From Ricordea florida (Eukaryota > Cnidaria > Anthozoa > Corallimorpharia > Ricordeidae): a stretch of 64,000 bases of DNA. The notes below the pieces were generated by a model. The model was not told the DNA's origin. It worked only from the letters and a program-made list of their open reading frames with translations, and searched no databases. Location of the stretch: assembly GCA_949710005.1 (NCBI GenBank), contig OX453274.1, positions 13,430,859 to 13,494,858 on the forward strand, in the 5' to 3' direction. Shown one piece after another: positions 33,058 through 43,273 of this stretch. A program made the position numbers and the translations under genes. The number at the start of each line of letters is the position of its first letter. Within the stretch, counting starts at the first letter, position 1.

Positions 33058-34220
33058 TCCATCATCCATGTCATTAAATAGCTTAAATTTGGATCGATCT
33101 ACATTGACATATATGTAAAAACGTTTAGTTAATAAGTCATCTGCATTATTTAAAATATCCAATATTGATTCTCCCGTTATTAAACCTTAAAAGTATTTTA
33201 AGTTGTTTTAAATTATCACTTGAAACACTGCCCAAATTAATCAGAGGATTGCTTTTTGTTTTTCCATTGAAAATTGTTAACCAATTATGGAATCTTTTCC
33301 AATGTATAACTTCATTACAAGTATTAACTAAACTGCCGAGTTGAAAACGTGAGAAATCAGCTTTGGGGTACTGTCTATGAAATTCTTGACGTACTCATGA
33401 AGCACCTTCAGTTAATCCTAAATCAATATTCAACTGAGCTTTTTCATCTTCTGTAAAAGCTCTAGCATATGTATCGATTGGCGTGTCATCATCAATAATT
33501 CCATTTTATCCAATCTTTGTTTTGGAATGAGACATATTGGAATTTTGCTAAATTAGCTCCTGGATATTCTTTTAAATCTTCCCACAATCCCATTGTAATT
33601 GGTAATTTTTGATACTTTTAATAACCTAAATCTCGGTATAATTTTGCCCTCGTTTCAGGGTTTAAATCATCAGAAAACGATTTAATACTTAAGTCGTTGT
33701 TAGATAGGATTTCTCGTCTATTGTAAGTCTCATGCTTCACCGTTTTCTGGTTTCTTCATTAATTCTAAAATTCCTAAATCTATTTTAAGTAACTCTAAAT
33801 TCTCACCCGATACCCGGTTAAATTGAATTAGTGGTTTAGGTAATGCCATAATTGAACCAGCAAAAAGAATAAACCCCCGATCATCCTGATACATATAAAT
33901 CACTCCAATGTCTGTAGAACCAAATTCTCCAAACTGAAACTAGGATAAATCAGCATTTGGTTATTGTCTATTAAATTCATTACGTAGGTCTTCTTCAACG
34001 TTGATTATTCCTAAATCTATATTAAGTTGGAATGTTTCCTTATCTGTTAATCTAAGAATTAAATTAGATAGCCCTTCGAATTTAGTGCTAAATATTGGAT
34101 TTTTGAACAGCCTCAGATTTCCAAAAAAATAGTTTCTATATTATCACGGCTATTTAAAACAAATGTTGTTAAATTTGCTCTAGGGTATTTTTCTTGAAAT
34201 TCATACCATAAAGACGTCAT
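33010..34220 (-). pseudogene. Tandem-module protein (YPxA / DLG repeats)
   Basis: Starts with ATG at 34220, 24 bp after the eIF5-like stop. Despite several frameshifts, at least four related modules can be read: YPRANLTTF, PNADLS, YPGANLAKF and YPKADFSRF near 34180, 33965, 33570 and 33360. These alternate with LNIDLGI, LKIDLGI, LYRDLGY and LNIDLGL near 34015, 33775, 33620 and 33430. The spacing suggests a unit of about 70 residues. I do not recognise the repeat. Such modular proteins often bind ligands or form fibres, but nothing here shows a function. Confidence 0.5.
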
Positions 34221-34244
34221 AAACTAAATTAACAACCCAAAACT

Positions 34245-34619
34245 TTAAAAACAATAATACTCAAAACCGCATACATCACATCTTAATTTTCCATTACTCG
34301 ACTTCACTGTTTCTGGACTTTCGCATTTTATACACAATACATTATTTTTAATAAATTTTATAAGTACTTCTTGTATTCTATCCGTTGAGTGTTCGCCCGT
34401 CATGCATAACCTATACGGGCCACTTCAAATAATCCAACTTATGCAACCCAATCCTCGGGAAAAACATTTTGCTAAATCTTTAAGATTACGCTTTATAGCT
34501 TGTGAAATAGCTTCCGCATTTGTAATAATAGTATAAACTCTGGTATATCCCACCTGAATTTTTGGCATTGTATAACGATAATATGGATCTTTTGAACCAT
34601 TTAAATTGATCTTTATTAC
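34245..34619 (-). pseudogene. eIF5/eIF2-beta N-terminal-domain-like protein
   Basis: A single minus-strand frame of 124 codons with one stop (TGA at 34427-34425). It opens with INLNGSKDPYYRYTMPKIQV, matching the conserved start of eIF5 (xNIxGSxDPFYRYKMPRLQ). A middle segment with AEAISQAIKR and GLGCISW follows, then IQEVLIKFIKNNVLCIKCES and a second C-x2-C (CDVCGF): the zinc ribbon of eIF5 and eIF2-beta. In eIF5 this domain is the GTPase activator of eIF2. No start ATG is seen (the frame begins near GTA at 34619), and the C-terminal W2 domain of eIF5 is absent. It could be a viral homologue or a captured host fragment. Confidence 0.65.
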
Positions 34620-34635
34620 CTATGCAATGATCGAT

Positions 34636-34890
34636 TTATCTAAATAGAAACCAAGCCAAAGCACCGACTGCGATTATTACAACAGTTCGATTCATCTCAT
34701 GTTGAGTTGTAGTAGTACTGGGTTGACTAATTTTCGGTTTAATTGGTTCAGTTGTTTTTTCATCTTCGGTTTTATCTTTAACCGCGAGTGGTTTTGGGTC
34801 TTCCTTATCATCTATGGTATGTGGTAAACTGACTACCATCCAGATTATGTTTAATTCCAACATCTTTGGTTGTATTATTGACTGAATCAT
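34636..34890 (-). CDS. Small protein with C-terminal membrane anchor
   Basis: The frame of up to 84 codons ends in VVIIAVGALAWFLFR, a typical membrane-spanning tail. Before it lies a Lys/Glu/Pro/Thr-rich stalk with runs of threonine. It ends 17 bp before the eIF5-like frame. The N-terminal part overlaps the end of the preceding gene in another frame, so the true start may be further in. Tail-anchored or type II topology is inferred; function unknown. Confidence 0.45.
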   Translation of the reverse strand: MIQSIIQPKMLELNIIWMVVSLPHTIDDKEDPKPLAVKDKTEDEKTTEPIKPKISQPSTTTTQHEMNRTVVIIAVGALAWFLFR

Positions 34891-35950
34891 TTATTCCGAA
34901 TTTCATATCGCCATTGGCTTTCATGAGCTCAGTGTTATAACCAACCACACTCTGTGTTTTGATTATAAGATGACTTGGCATTAACCATACTCCTGGAGCA
35001 ACAGTCAAATCTAAACGTAATTTTGCTTCCTGGACCGCAATTTGGTTATTCTGAACTGATTTTGAAATGTCGTTTTCAATAACACTGGATTGAAAAAAAT
35101 GTAAAAATTATTGCTGAGTTTCCATGGCCCCACCACCATTTCCAATTATAGATGTTCTTGTATTAACTTGGGATCCCAATACACAATAGACGAATGCCTC
35201 TGCTGATCGATTTAATCGACCTAAACCAGCTTTAGTCAAACCTTTTTGACTGCTAAGTACAAACCAAGCATACTTAAATCCAGCAGAATTATCATTTCTT
35301 ATAAAAGTAATTAGATTGCCATCTCCCTCTTTTCCACCCTCATCGGAGAATTTGTTCATACCCGGCCATTTATTAGCCTCAGTGTCATAACCTCTAACAA
35401 CGTGGAGGCTTACCGGGTCATCACCTGGATAAGTAATAGATATATCTCCCAATCCGTGATATCTACCGCCTTTCCATCTAAAATCACCATTATCCGGTAA
35501 ACAAAATTCGCGGCATAGTCTGTGATAACTTACCTTATTATACGAGTTATTAGGTATACTAAATGACTCATCATCAGGTAATGGTAAACCTAATTCGTAT
35601 AATATTCTTCTTATGGTAAAACAAATGTGGAATTTGATAAAACTATGTATAGCTGGCGGGTAATTTTTGCTTTCAAATGGACTTATACCGCAACCTGAAG
35701 TAGAGCACCAAACTGCAAAATTCAGTTGTTGAGGCCAATGATTAAATCTGATTTTTTAAACCAATCGCTACATTCTTTAGAAGATCTAAAAGTTGCTGCC
35801 TGTGACTTAAATATATTCCTCATGTTAGCCGTAAATGTTTGATTTTCAGAAACATATATATCTAACGTGGTCAATAATTCTGTGATATCATCCGCTTTTT
35901 TATCGAAATTAACCGTTGGAATAGGATATGGTTGATTTGTTCATTCTAAA
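34808..35950 (-). pseudogene. Large unrecognised protein of the AT-rich cluster
   Basis: Several consecutive minus-strand frames read as one protein of about 370 residues: ADDITELLTTLDIYVSEN near 35900, then NFAVWCSTSGCG and FHICFTIRRILYELGLPLP near 35700-35580. The open frame 35452-35108 has GDGNLITFIRNDNSAG and SRSAEAF-like LNRSAEAFVYCVLGSQVNTR. The last part (35099-34808) has LTVAPGVWLMPSHLIIKTQS and GYNTELMKANGDM. I recall similar repetitive hypothetical proteins in cnidarian genomes but no named family. A structural or virion role is only a guess from size and position. Confidence 0.45.
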
Positions 35951-36029
35951 ATATCAGGGAATTCTCCATTTGGTAAAAATAAGGTTTAAAAACTTCCGGT
36001 TTACTTTTTTCCTTTGGTTCACCCACATC

Positions 36030-37002
36030 TGGTTACACCAATCGAAACACCAACGGGGTTGATGTATTTTGATTTTGTTCTTCTCTATTTGGATTTCTTT
36101 CAAGTAGATCGATTATTTCCTGGAGTCTTTGTATTCCACCTTCATAGTTTTCTACTCGCCCTCGCAACCTCCTCAACTCTTTTTCTTAATCATTTTTTCT
36201 TTTCTTTCTCCAGCTAATAGGCTTTCTTGTCCATCCAATTTTTCCTGGTAACTCTTAATGCCCTTAAACCTTGTTTTATCGCGTTTTGTTGCCTGCTCCA
36301 CTTGCTGCTCCAATTGACGGATCCTATTCTGATCAACTTTGCTCTTCAGTTCTTCTATCCTCCCCTTATCCTCCTTCTGGTTGTTTTATCCTCCCCAGTT
36401 GATCTTGAATCAGTTGATCTTTTTTAATCACCTAATATCTTAAAATCGGCGACTCTTTGGTTATAGCGTCAAACGACGACTTTAATATATCCAATTTTTT
36501 TCCTAACAATTTCATTATGTTCAAGTACTTCTGACTTAGTTGGTCTTAAACTATCTCTTCCTGTAGCTGGCAAGTCATCATTAATTGAACCATCTTCATT
36601 GAACACTGGACGAAACTTACCTTGAGCAACTTTAGATTTTAATTCAACTCTATCTTCGACTAGTCGTGCAGTAAAGGCGGCATTATCACGATCATCTGAG
36701 TATGGAAATAAATCTTTAATTGTTTACCAAGGTCTCATCTGTTCTTCTTCTCTTAACCTAGATTGTTTCGATACATTATCTTCGTCGATAATAGGTACTG
36801 TTTGGTATTCTTTCATCCCGCGTAATTTCGGGCCTGCTCCCTGTTGTTCCCAATTAGTTGAAGTCTCTGTGGTATTATCGAAAAACGTTTCTTCGTCATC
36901 ATCATCATCATCATCATCATCATCCCCATTATCGTAATCGTCATCATAATTATCGTCGTCATCACCCATTGGAAGTAATGGTATGTCTTCCCAGTCCGCC
37001 AT
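36030..37002 (-). pseudogene. Acidic, coiled-coil protein of the AT-rich cluster
   Basis: Starts MADWEDIPLLPMG at 37002, followed by a poly-Asp tract encoded by an ATC/GTC triplet run (about 36890-36970). A TAA after QMRPW (36724-36726) is followed in the same frame by TIKDLFPYSDD and a long charged helical region with KKLDILKSSFDAI. Further downstream the frame shifts repeatedly within coiled-coil-like sequence to about 36030. Scaffold-like composition; family unknown. Confidence 0.4.
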
Positions 37003-37019
37003 TTTAATAATTCTATTTC

Positions 37020-37440
37020 GGAATCTTTAAATTATAGGAATCGACTAGCTAGATAACCTAATGCTAACATCCCTTGCCAACGTAAATCAATCATCCAGTT
37101 TTCGGGCGTGGTCTATAATAATCCGAAAATTGTCTGCTTTAGGTTCTTTGGTAATTTGCTTAGTTGTTTCAGTTTCTTCTGACATTGATAACTTAAGTTT
37201 CTAAGCACAACTTGATAACAGTGATAATATTTTTCGACTTGTTTACTGGGTAATTTCTTAATATCTCCTAAAGTTAATTCCTGACCTAGATAATCTTTGG
37301 TAGCAACTAAACTAGCAAGAATAGCCAGACTTTCTCGTTGGTTTTCTAAAACGTCTCCGACTTTATCTTTCTTTTCTTCGGGTTCTAAATATTTTTTTAA
37401 CTGCTATTATGAATCTATAACTGACGGTGTTTCTAGATAG
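37020..37440 (-). pseudogene. Helical protein at the head of the AT-rich cluster
   Basis: Minus-strand frame with LKKYLEPEEKKDKVGDVLEN, LAILASLVATKDYLGQELTL and KQVEKYYHCYQVVLRNL, ending near 37020, about 18 bp before the acidic protein. Strongly helical, no metal or catalytic motif. Stops occur near its 5' end (about 37400) and 3' end. Unrecognised. Confidence 0.35.
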
Positions 37441-37640
37441 CAATTGAATGGATATCTTAAACATAAAAGCCTAACAAATTTTTCAAAATATTTTATTACC
37501 GTCTCATTTACAAATACCGTCGCACCGGCGTCCTTTTTCGCGTGGATTACAGTGAAAATTTGTAAATCTGGACAATTAATTGTGACATCTTAATTTAAAA
37601 CTTAGTGTGTCATTTCGTAGCAGTCTAGCTCGCCTCCTTG

Positions 37641-40038
37641 GTCGAACTCTTAAATGAAGAGAAATTGTCGGTACTAAAGCTTGTAGAATAATTAAAACAA
37701 ACGAGAACCGTACAACACGCTAATTTCTTATCTGCTGCGATCATTCATCCAAACATGAATTTAAGCTAAAGCTTCAACATTTTCACACATCGCGATGGAC
37801 GGACGTGGTAAAGAGGAGGTCTATGTGTATCATTTTATGTCCAAACATAAGTCAACTTTTTGCTCCTACAATTTCCACAGATTTCGATTGTCCCAATGTC
37901 ATAAAGGGGAGGTTGATATGTATCGTTTCATATCCAAACATAGTCACACCTCGCTATCGATGCGTCACCATGCATGAAGTTGATACACACCAGATTTTAA
38001 GTTACATAATCGTTGTTGTTTTTCGTGCAGACAATGATGTAACCCTTAATGACTTCACTACACCATAATAGTTAGCGGTAATAATGAACAGAAAGGAATT
38101 TTGTGTGTTCTAGAGGAAGCATTCTGTCAATCATTTGGGAAATTAAGAAAATTTAGACCCTCGTTGACCAGAGTCTTAGTATAAAGTCAATGACTGAAAA
38201 TAAAACTAGATAAACCTAGATGTGATTTTAATTTTCATTCGTAGTTGTCGAATTCTAATTATTTTTGGTGGGGAGTGTAGGGGGATTTTAAACCACTTTT
38301 CGTAACGCCAAAATTTGTTACGATTTTGAGAATTATGGTAAAGGTGTTTTAGCAAGTCCTGGGACGCGCACGTAGATAAAACTTCCTAAATTATGTCAGT
38401 ATCAACAGAATGTGCCGCAGCATCACTATCTTTTTGATATCCTAGTAAATAAATAAATAAATAAGTTATTTACCTGGCAAGGTCGGTCCGTATAGGAAAT
38501 CAAAGTGCTACTGTCTTTGACTCGTGGATATGGAAGTAACCGCTGATAATTGGCATGTTGAAGGTGGCTATACATAATGGTTTCAAATACTCGTCATATA
38601 GCAGTTGGATGGTCGGGTGTGATTGCCACAGACAGCTCCAGTGACAAAAGTGTCTATTTTCACAACAAGGAATCTGAATTCAGTAGCTTTTGGGGGATCG
38701 CCAGAGACTTCTGTCTTTTCACTGAGCGTCGATTTAATTTCGACATGAAGATTTACGCCTTACATATTGGTGAGTGAAAGACGGGTAACAATCGGTCTGA
38801 ATTACTCAGGCTGGCCCTAAGAGGTATTAAAATTCGGGGTATTAAATTGCCTAGAATTTTATCGTTTTCATTTTTCATGTGTCAGAAATTGGAAAAATCA
38901 CTCAATGGGATATAACCAGTACACTGATTTAGAATATTTCATTGATTTTAAAATGGAAATGGATTTAACACGAATGGTGTTTTATTCGATCTGTAAACAA
39001 ATATGGAGCATTATGGAGCCGAAGAATCAAGCTTACAAAATCATGGCTTTAAGCCGTCGTCCTGACTGTGCGTTTCCTGTCCGCCACTTTTTGGGGCAAA
39101 TTTAACTATCTAGATCCAACTTGTCGCACAGCAACTGCAATCTCAGCTTGTGTTAGTGTTGTGAAGTCATGCGTTAAAATCACGTCACACATCATAAAGT
39201 CTTTGGTTTAAGTTAACAATCGTCACAGAGGCACAGGCAGTCGAAAAAAATTAGGAAATTGCCAGTCAATACAGCTTAGGCAAATCCAGGGAAGAATGAA
39301 AATAAAAAAAAAAAATAAATAAAACGGTGGGCTTTTATACTCCCCAGACCTCGGGCACATTTTTTCCCAAATGGACCTCACACCCGGTAAATAACGTATA
39401 TCTATTCTCTTATATTTCCTTATAAGGGTAGCAATTCCGTTTTGCTATTCTATCCTTTGGGTTAATTTTGTCAAGAATCACATTTTCGTGTCCTTTAAGC
39501 GCTCTAGAGTAGACTGTAGTTGTAATACGGTCATCGTTTCTGTTTCATGCCCAATTGTGCCTTAATAAACTGCTAATAGTCATAGTTTTGAAATCTAATA
39601 GGCGCAATTACTTAAATACTGAGTACATTCGAGTTATGCAGTATCCAAGTAGGGTTTGGTGGGGTGGGTTGTTCTTACAGGGAGGGCCCGGCACCTTTGT
39701 GCAGTCCATTAGTAATAAATGGCTGCAAAAATTATTCAATAACTATTTATACATTTATAAAACCCTACCGCGCGTATCCTTTCAATATGTTAGACCAAAA
39801 CAGCTCAATTGACTCAATCTCCACCAAGCTCCTTGGCCTGCCTTATTTATTTTTTGTGGCAACAATATATATCTTTATGGTCCCATGACCACTGAGGAAG
39901 GTTCGCTTCTTGTGAATTTTACATAGCACGAAAAATTGCCATTACAGATTCTAAAAAATACACCGTACAGGCTTTGGTAAATCATCGCACAAAGAAATCT
40001 GTCTTACATGCTTTGCCACAAATATTATTACTTACATA
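37641..40038. other. Non-coding stretch with simple repeats
   Basis: No supported gene. It holds a two-copy imperfect tandem duplication of about 93 bp (about 37816-38000, repeated phrase TCCAAACATA), a (TAAA)n run at about 38448-38465, and an A-rich tract at 39302-39325. Short frames at 38577-38777 and 38905-39105 have no recognisable content. Confidence 0.4.
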
Positions 40039-41904
40039 CTAGAAATACGACTCCCGCAAAACCTCGCGAAGCTAGTTCTTAAAGAACTCATAATGGTTTT
40101 TCCCATGAGGAATAATACCCCAATTTATGTATTTACTTACTGTTATATCATTATCACTTTTTTTACTTTCTCATTTCTTGTAATTATTATCATGATTATT
40201 ATTGTGTTATTACCATTATTATTAATATTATTCCTGGTATTGATATTATTATTATTGCTAATCTAAGAAAAAATATTGTTCCTCTACTACTACAAGCAAT
40301 ACAGTTTTCTTCTGAATAGGGTTTGTATCAGTTGTGGTAAAAATTACTCGTCTCTGAACAATACCATTTCTTCTTTTCGGCTTAGAATCTAGTCATGGTA
40401 GCCACAGCCTCAGGATCTTGAAATTCCCTTACTTTTTCCTGAAAAATATAAAATTTCCCTTACCAACTAAATAAGAAAACTCACAAATTAGTCCTGGTAA
40501 TGGCCTCCAACCTCACCCCACAGCCAACCTCTCCACCCATTCATTTAATATGCTTTCAGAAAGTCACATACAGTGCATATGGATTGCAAGTTTCTTAAGG
40601 TAACGAAGTCATGGAAAAAGAATTGGTTTTCTTGGAAGCCCAAAATCAGCTTGTCATTTAATTCTACCAATCCAACACATTTTATGTCACATTCTTGATT
40701 ACACCAAATCATTGCTGAATTGGCAAGAGATAAATTAGAACTCTTAAATTTCACTTTTCCCTTACTTCTTCTCAAGGACTTAAACTTTTCCTTACTCGAA
40801 ATGAAATTCCCCGACTTTTCCCTGACCTTGAAGATTTTTTTCCCTGAACATTTCATGACCTGTGGCAATCACACTAGTGCAGTCATTTGACCATACAGTT
40901 AGTGTAGAAAATCATGATTGAAAGCACAGGGCTTTTAGAAAACCTTAAAGACTTGTTATTACATACAGCAGCCTTGCAATGAATATATAAGAAATATCGC
41001 GAAAATTTTGGCATTACAAACTTTAGTCTTCCCAAAGTAAAAGGTCAACTGTATATTGCAGTTGTTGTTAAATATTTGTATTTGACATCATAAAAATGAA
41101 TTAAACAGCATTAAGGAAAAAGGTTAAGATGTTATGCCTAATTTTGCAAAGTAGGGCTTAACGGAATTTTTCATTTGTGGGAAAAGTGTGGTGGCTAAGA
41201 GAGTAATTCCCAGGGATACCTGAAACTCAAATGTAAAATCCATTTACAAAAGGCTATGGAACTTGTCAGTACCACCAAAACCTTTTAATTACTTAATACA
41301 TACGGTATATGTAGCAAAGATATATAGCAAAGAGAAATACTATTCAGAAGTCAGTAATAAATACCATCTGCTTTATTTTCAAAAAACTGCATTGATCACT
41401 GATAATATTGCAGAACCAGTCACTAATTGTTAAGTATCTTTTCTGTTTAAGATGCTGAACATAACTGCTACAACAGACAAATATACAATATATTTTCACT
41501 GTTGCAATGATATCAGATCACATAATTATAAATAATCGCTATCACAACTACAGTCTCTGTATTGGGAATTTCTTCAAAATTGATAGCTATCGTTTCAGTA
41601 CGAAAAATACCTACTTGCATTCTCATTGCTGTATTAAGACTACGTGACTGTAATCTTTCATTTCTTTGCGGTTGGTTTCTGTTTCCCCTTTCGTGGCACT
41701 TTTTACACGACGATATGGCAATCTGTTTTGTCGTTCCTCTTCTGATTCTCTCTGTATGCTGTTGCCATAATAACGAGTCATTGTTTCTATCGATAACAAA
41801 TTCAATTTCGAATCTAACTTGATTGTATTCCTGGTCGTTTTCCTTGCTGTTTCCTTTGCCTTTTTTGAGCGAGCAGTTGTTGTCTTTGCTGCGATGCCTC
41901 TTAT
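40039..41904 (-). mobile_element. Helitron-like repeat, copy 2 (5' truncated)
   Basis: Reverse-complement match of the copy at 53757-57786. It ends (minus) in GCGGGAGTCGTATTTCTAG followed by T, identical to the other copies. It lacks about the first 400 bp and stops at 41904, directly against the start of copy 3. It keeps the empty TTAA site (about 41106-41115) that is filled by a nested element in copy 1, and the conserved short frame at 40545-40760. Confidence 0.7.
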
Positions 41905-42121
41905 TCCTCGCGAAGCGAGGTTACTAATCGTGTCGGTTCCGGTCAGACCACGTGGCTCGCAAGCCCGAGTAAATCGAGCCGAGAGTTTTTATATATATAT
42001 CTATGTTTTAAAGGTGTCCGTTCGCAGGCCAGGTTACCTGGCAAGGGTAGCGCACTTGAGAACTACTGAATTTCCGCCATTGGGAATTCGGTGATGCCTT
42101 TTTGAAAGTAATGTAAATTTT

Positions 42122-42373
42122 GTGAAAACCGATTTCACTCGTCCTGGAGGTACATCCCAGCTAAGTGATCTCCGAGATATTCAAGAAGTATCAGGACGAG
42201 ATCGTCGCCGAGTAAGTTCGAATACCGTGAAAATCAACACGAGGAATGCACGACTCAAAGCAGGGATAGAGAAAGGAAAAACAACAGACATCGCAGCCAA
42301 GACAACAACTACTCGCTCCAGAAAAAGGCAAACGAAACAGCAGGGAAAAGGACCAGGAATTCAATCAAGTTAG
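42122..42373 (+). pseudogene. Basic N-terminal fragment of Helitron-associated protein (copy 3)
   Basis: 83 codons starting MKTDFTRPGGTSQLSDLRDI, rich in Arg and Lys, related to 53960-54134 in copy 1. It corresponds to the 5' part of the repeat. In copy 1 the sequence beyond continues with heptad-like E-E-R-x2-RL units seen ahead of Helitron replicases. No enzyme domain is present, so it is a non-autonomous remnant. Confidence 0.4.
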
Positions 42374-42879
42374 TTTTGAATTTGAATGTGTTATTGATAG
42401 AAATACAGGACATGAGTGAACGATTACATAACGAAATATATTGGCGTACTACATTTAGCAAAACGACTTAGAAGGGACACCGAGTAAGAACGACTTCAAC
42501 GATTGGAGATGTCTTTGGAAAATAATCCTATTAGTCTAAAAACGGAATCGGAGGACGACCAACAGATTACAAGAGAATGTAAATAGGTATTTTTCATAAT
42601 AAAACGATAGCGTTTCCATTTTGAAGTAATTCCCAACACAGAGAGTTGCAGTTGTTATAGCAATCATTTATAACGATGTGATGTGATCTGATATCATTGC
42701 AAGAGTGAAAATATTGTAAATTTTCTTGATCTAGCAGTTATGTTTTAAAAACACTTTCAACAGAATATATACCCTGTGTCACTATAAAGTACTGGTTCTG
42801 CAATATTATCAGTGATCAATGCGATCATTTCAAAATAAAGCAAATGTGATTACTGAATTCTGAGTAGTATTTCTCTTTG

Positions 42880-42926
<47 letters not shown>

Positions 42927-43019
42927 GTAAAAGTTGATTAATCGTAAAACAGTGCTCAATACGTGAACGTAGAGCGAAGTAGTTGTTGCGGGAGAAAAAA
43001 CACAAACAAACTACAGGTT

Positions 43020-43064
43020 TATCCCTACAAGCCTGTTTCGTGGTTGCCCACTCATCAGGGGATA
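43020..43064 (-). ncRNA. Hammerhead ribozyme (Penelope type), copy 1
   Basis: Minus-strand core CTGATGA, then helix II GTGG-GCAA-CCAC, then GAA, then a 2-bp helix III AC-(AGGCTT)-GT, cleavage base A, and helix I TATCCC/GGGATA. This is the minimal type I hammerhead known from Penelope-like retroelements, and all core residues are present. Confidence 0.85.
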
Positions 43065-43155
43065 TGGTGAGAATGTCCTTTACCATCGCTTATATTGTAT
43101 ATGTATATTGTATATATATATTGTATATAAGCGATGGTAAAGGACATTCCCACCA

Positions 43156-43200
43156 TATCCCCTGATGAGTGGGCAACCACGAAACAGGCTTGTAGGGATA
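43156..43200 (+). ncRNA. Hammerhead ribozyme (Penelope type), copy 2
   Basis: Plus-strand, same 45-nt design: helix I TATCCC/GGGATA, core CTGATGA and GAAAC, helix II capped by GCAA, cleavage after GTA. All conserved positions are intact. It lies opposite copy 1 in the palindrome, about 90 bp away. Confidence 0.85.
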
Positions 43201-43231
43201 AACCTGTAGTTTGTTTGTGTTTTTTCTCCCG

Positions 43232-43273
<42 letters not shown>

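Larger units (their letters stand above)
32757..37640 (-). other. AT-rich compact gene cluster, virus-like, not recognised
   Basis: About 4.9 kb of distinctly AT-rich DNA in which the minus strand holds at least six genes in a row with gaps of about 17-25 bp or overlaps. This packing is unlike the host sequence around it. Listed in order of reading: helical protein, acidic coiled-coil protein, a large unrecognised protein, a protein with C-terminal membrane anchor, an eIF5-like protein and a modular repeat protein. Each has a few stops or shifts. The gene density, all-one-strand order and the capture of a translation factor suggest an integrated viral or plasmid-like genome fragment. No replication gene is visible, and the type is unknown to me. 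Confidence 0.5.
42922..43238. repeat. Palindromic pair of Penelope terminal fragments
   Basis: 42980-43093 is the reverse complement of 43124-43238. Each arm contains a hammerhead ribozyme and matches the 3' flank of the Penelope element at 45498-45672. (TA)n tracts bound both sides, and the homologous site in the Helitron-like copy at 54970 lacks the insertion. The terminal segment therefore inserted into a TA run, in head-to-head form. Confidence 0.75.

Noticed and set aside
34245..34619. eIF5-like frame as a simple processed host pseudogene
   Set aside because: Disfavoured, not excluded: the C-terminal eIF5 domain and poly-A are absent, and neighbours are packed at 17-24 bp on the same strand.
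36724..37002. Poly-Asp tract as a functional acidic domain
   Set aside because: It is encoded by a triplet microsatellite, so length may be due to slippage; kept only as a composition note.
32757..37640. AT-rich cluster as a mitochondrial insertion
   Set aside because: No respiratory-chain, rRNA or tRNA sequence is seen, and an eIF5-like gene is not a mitochondrial gene.
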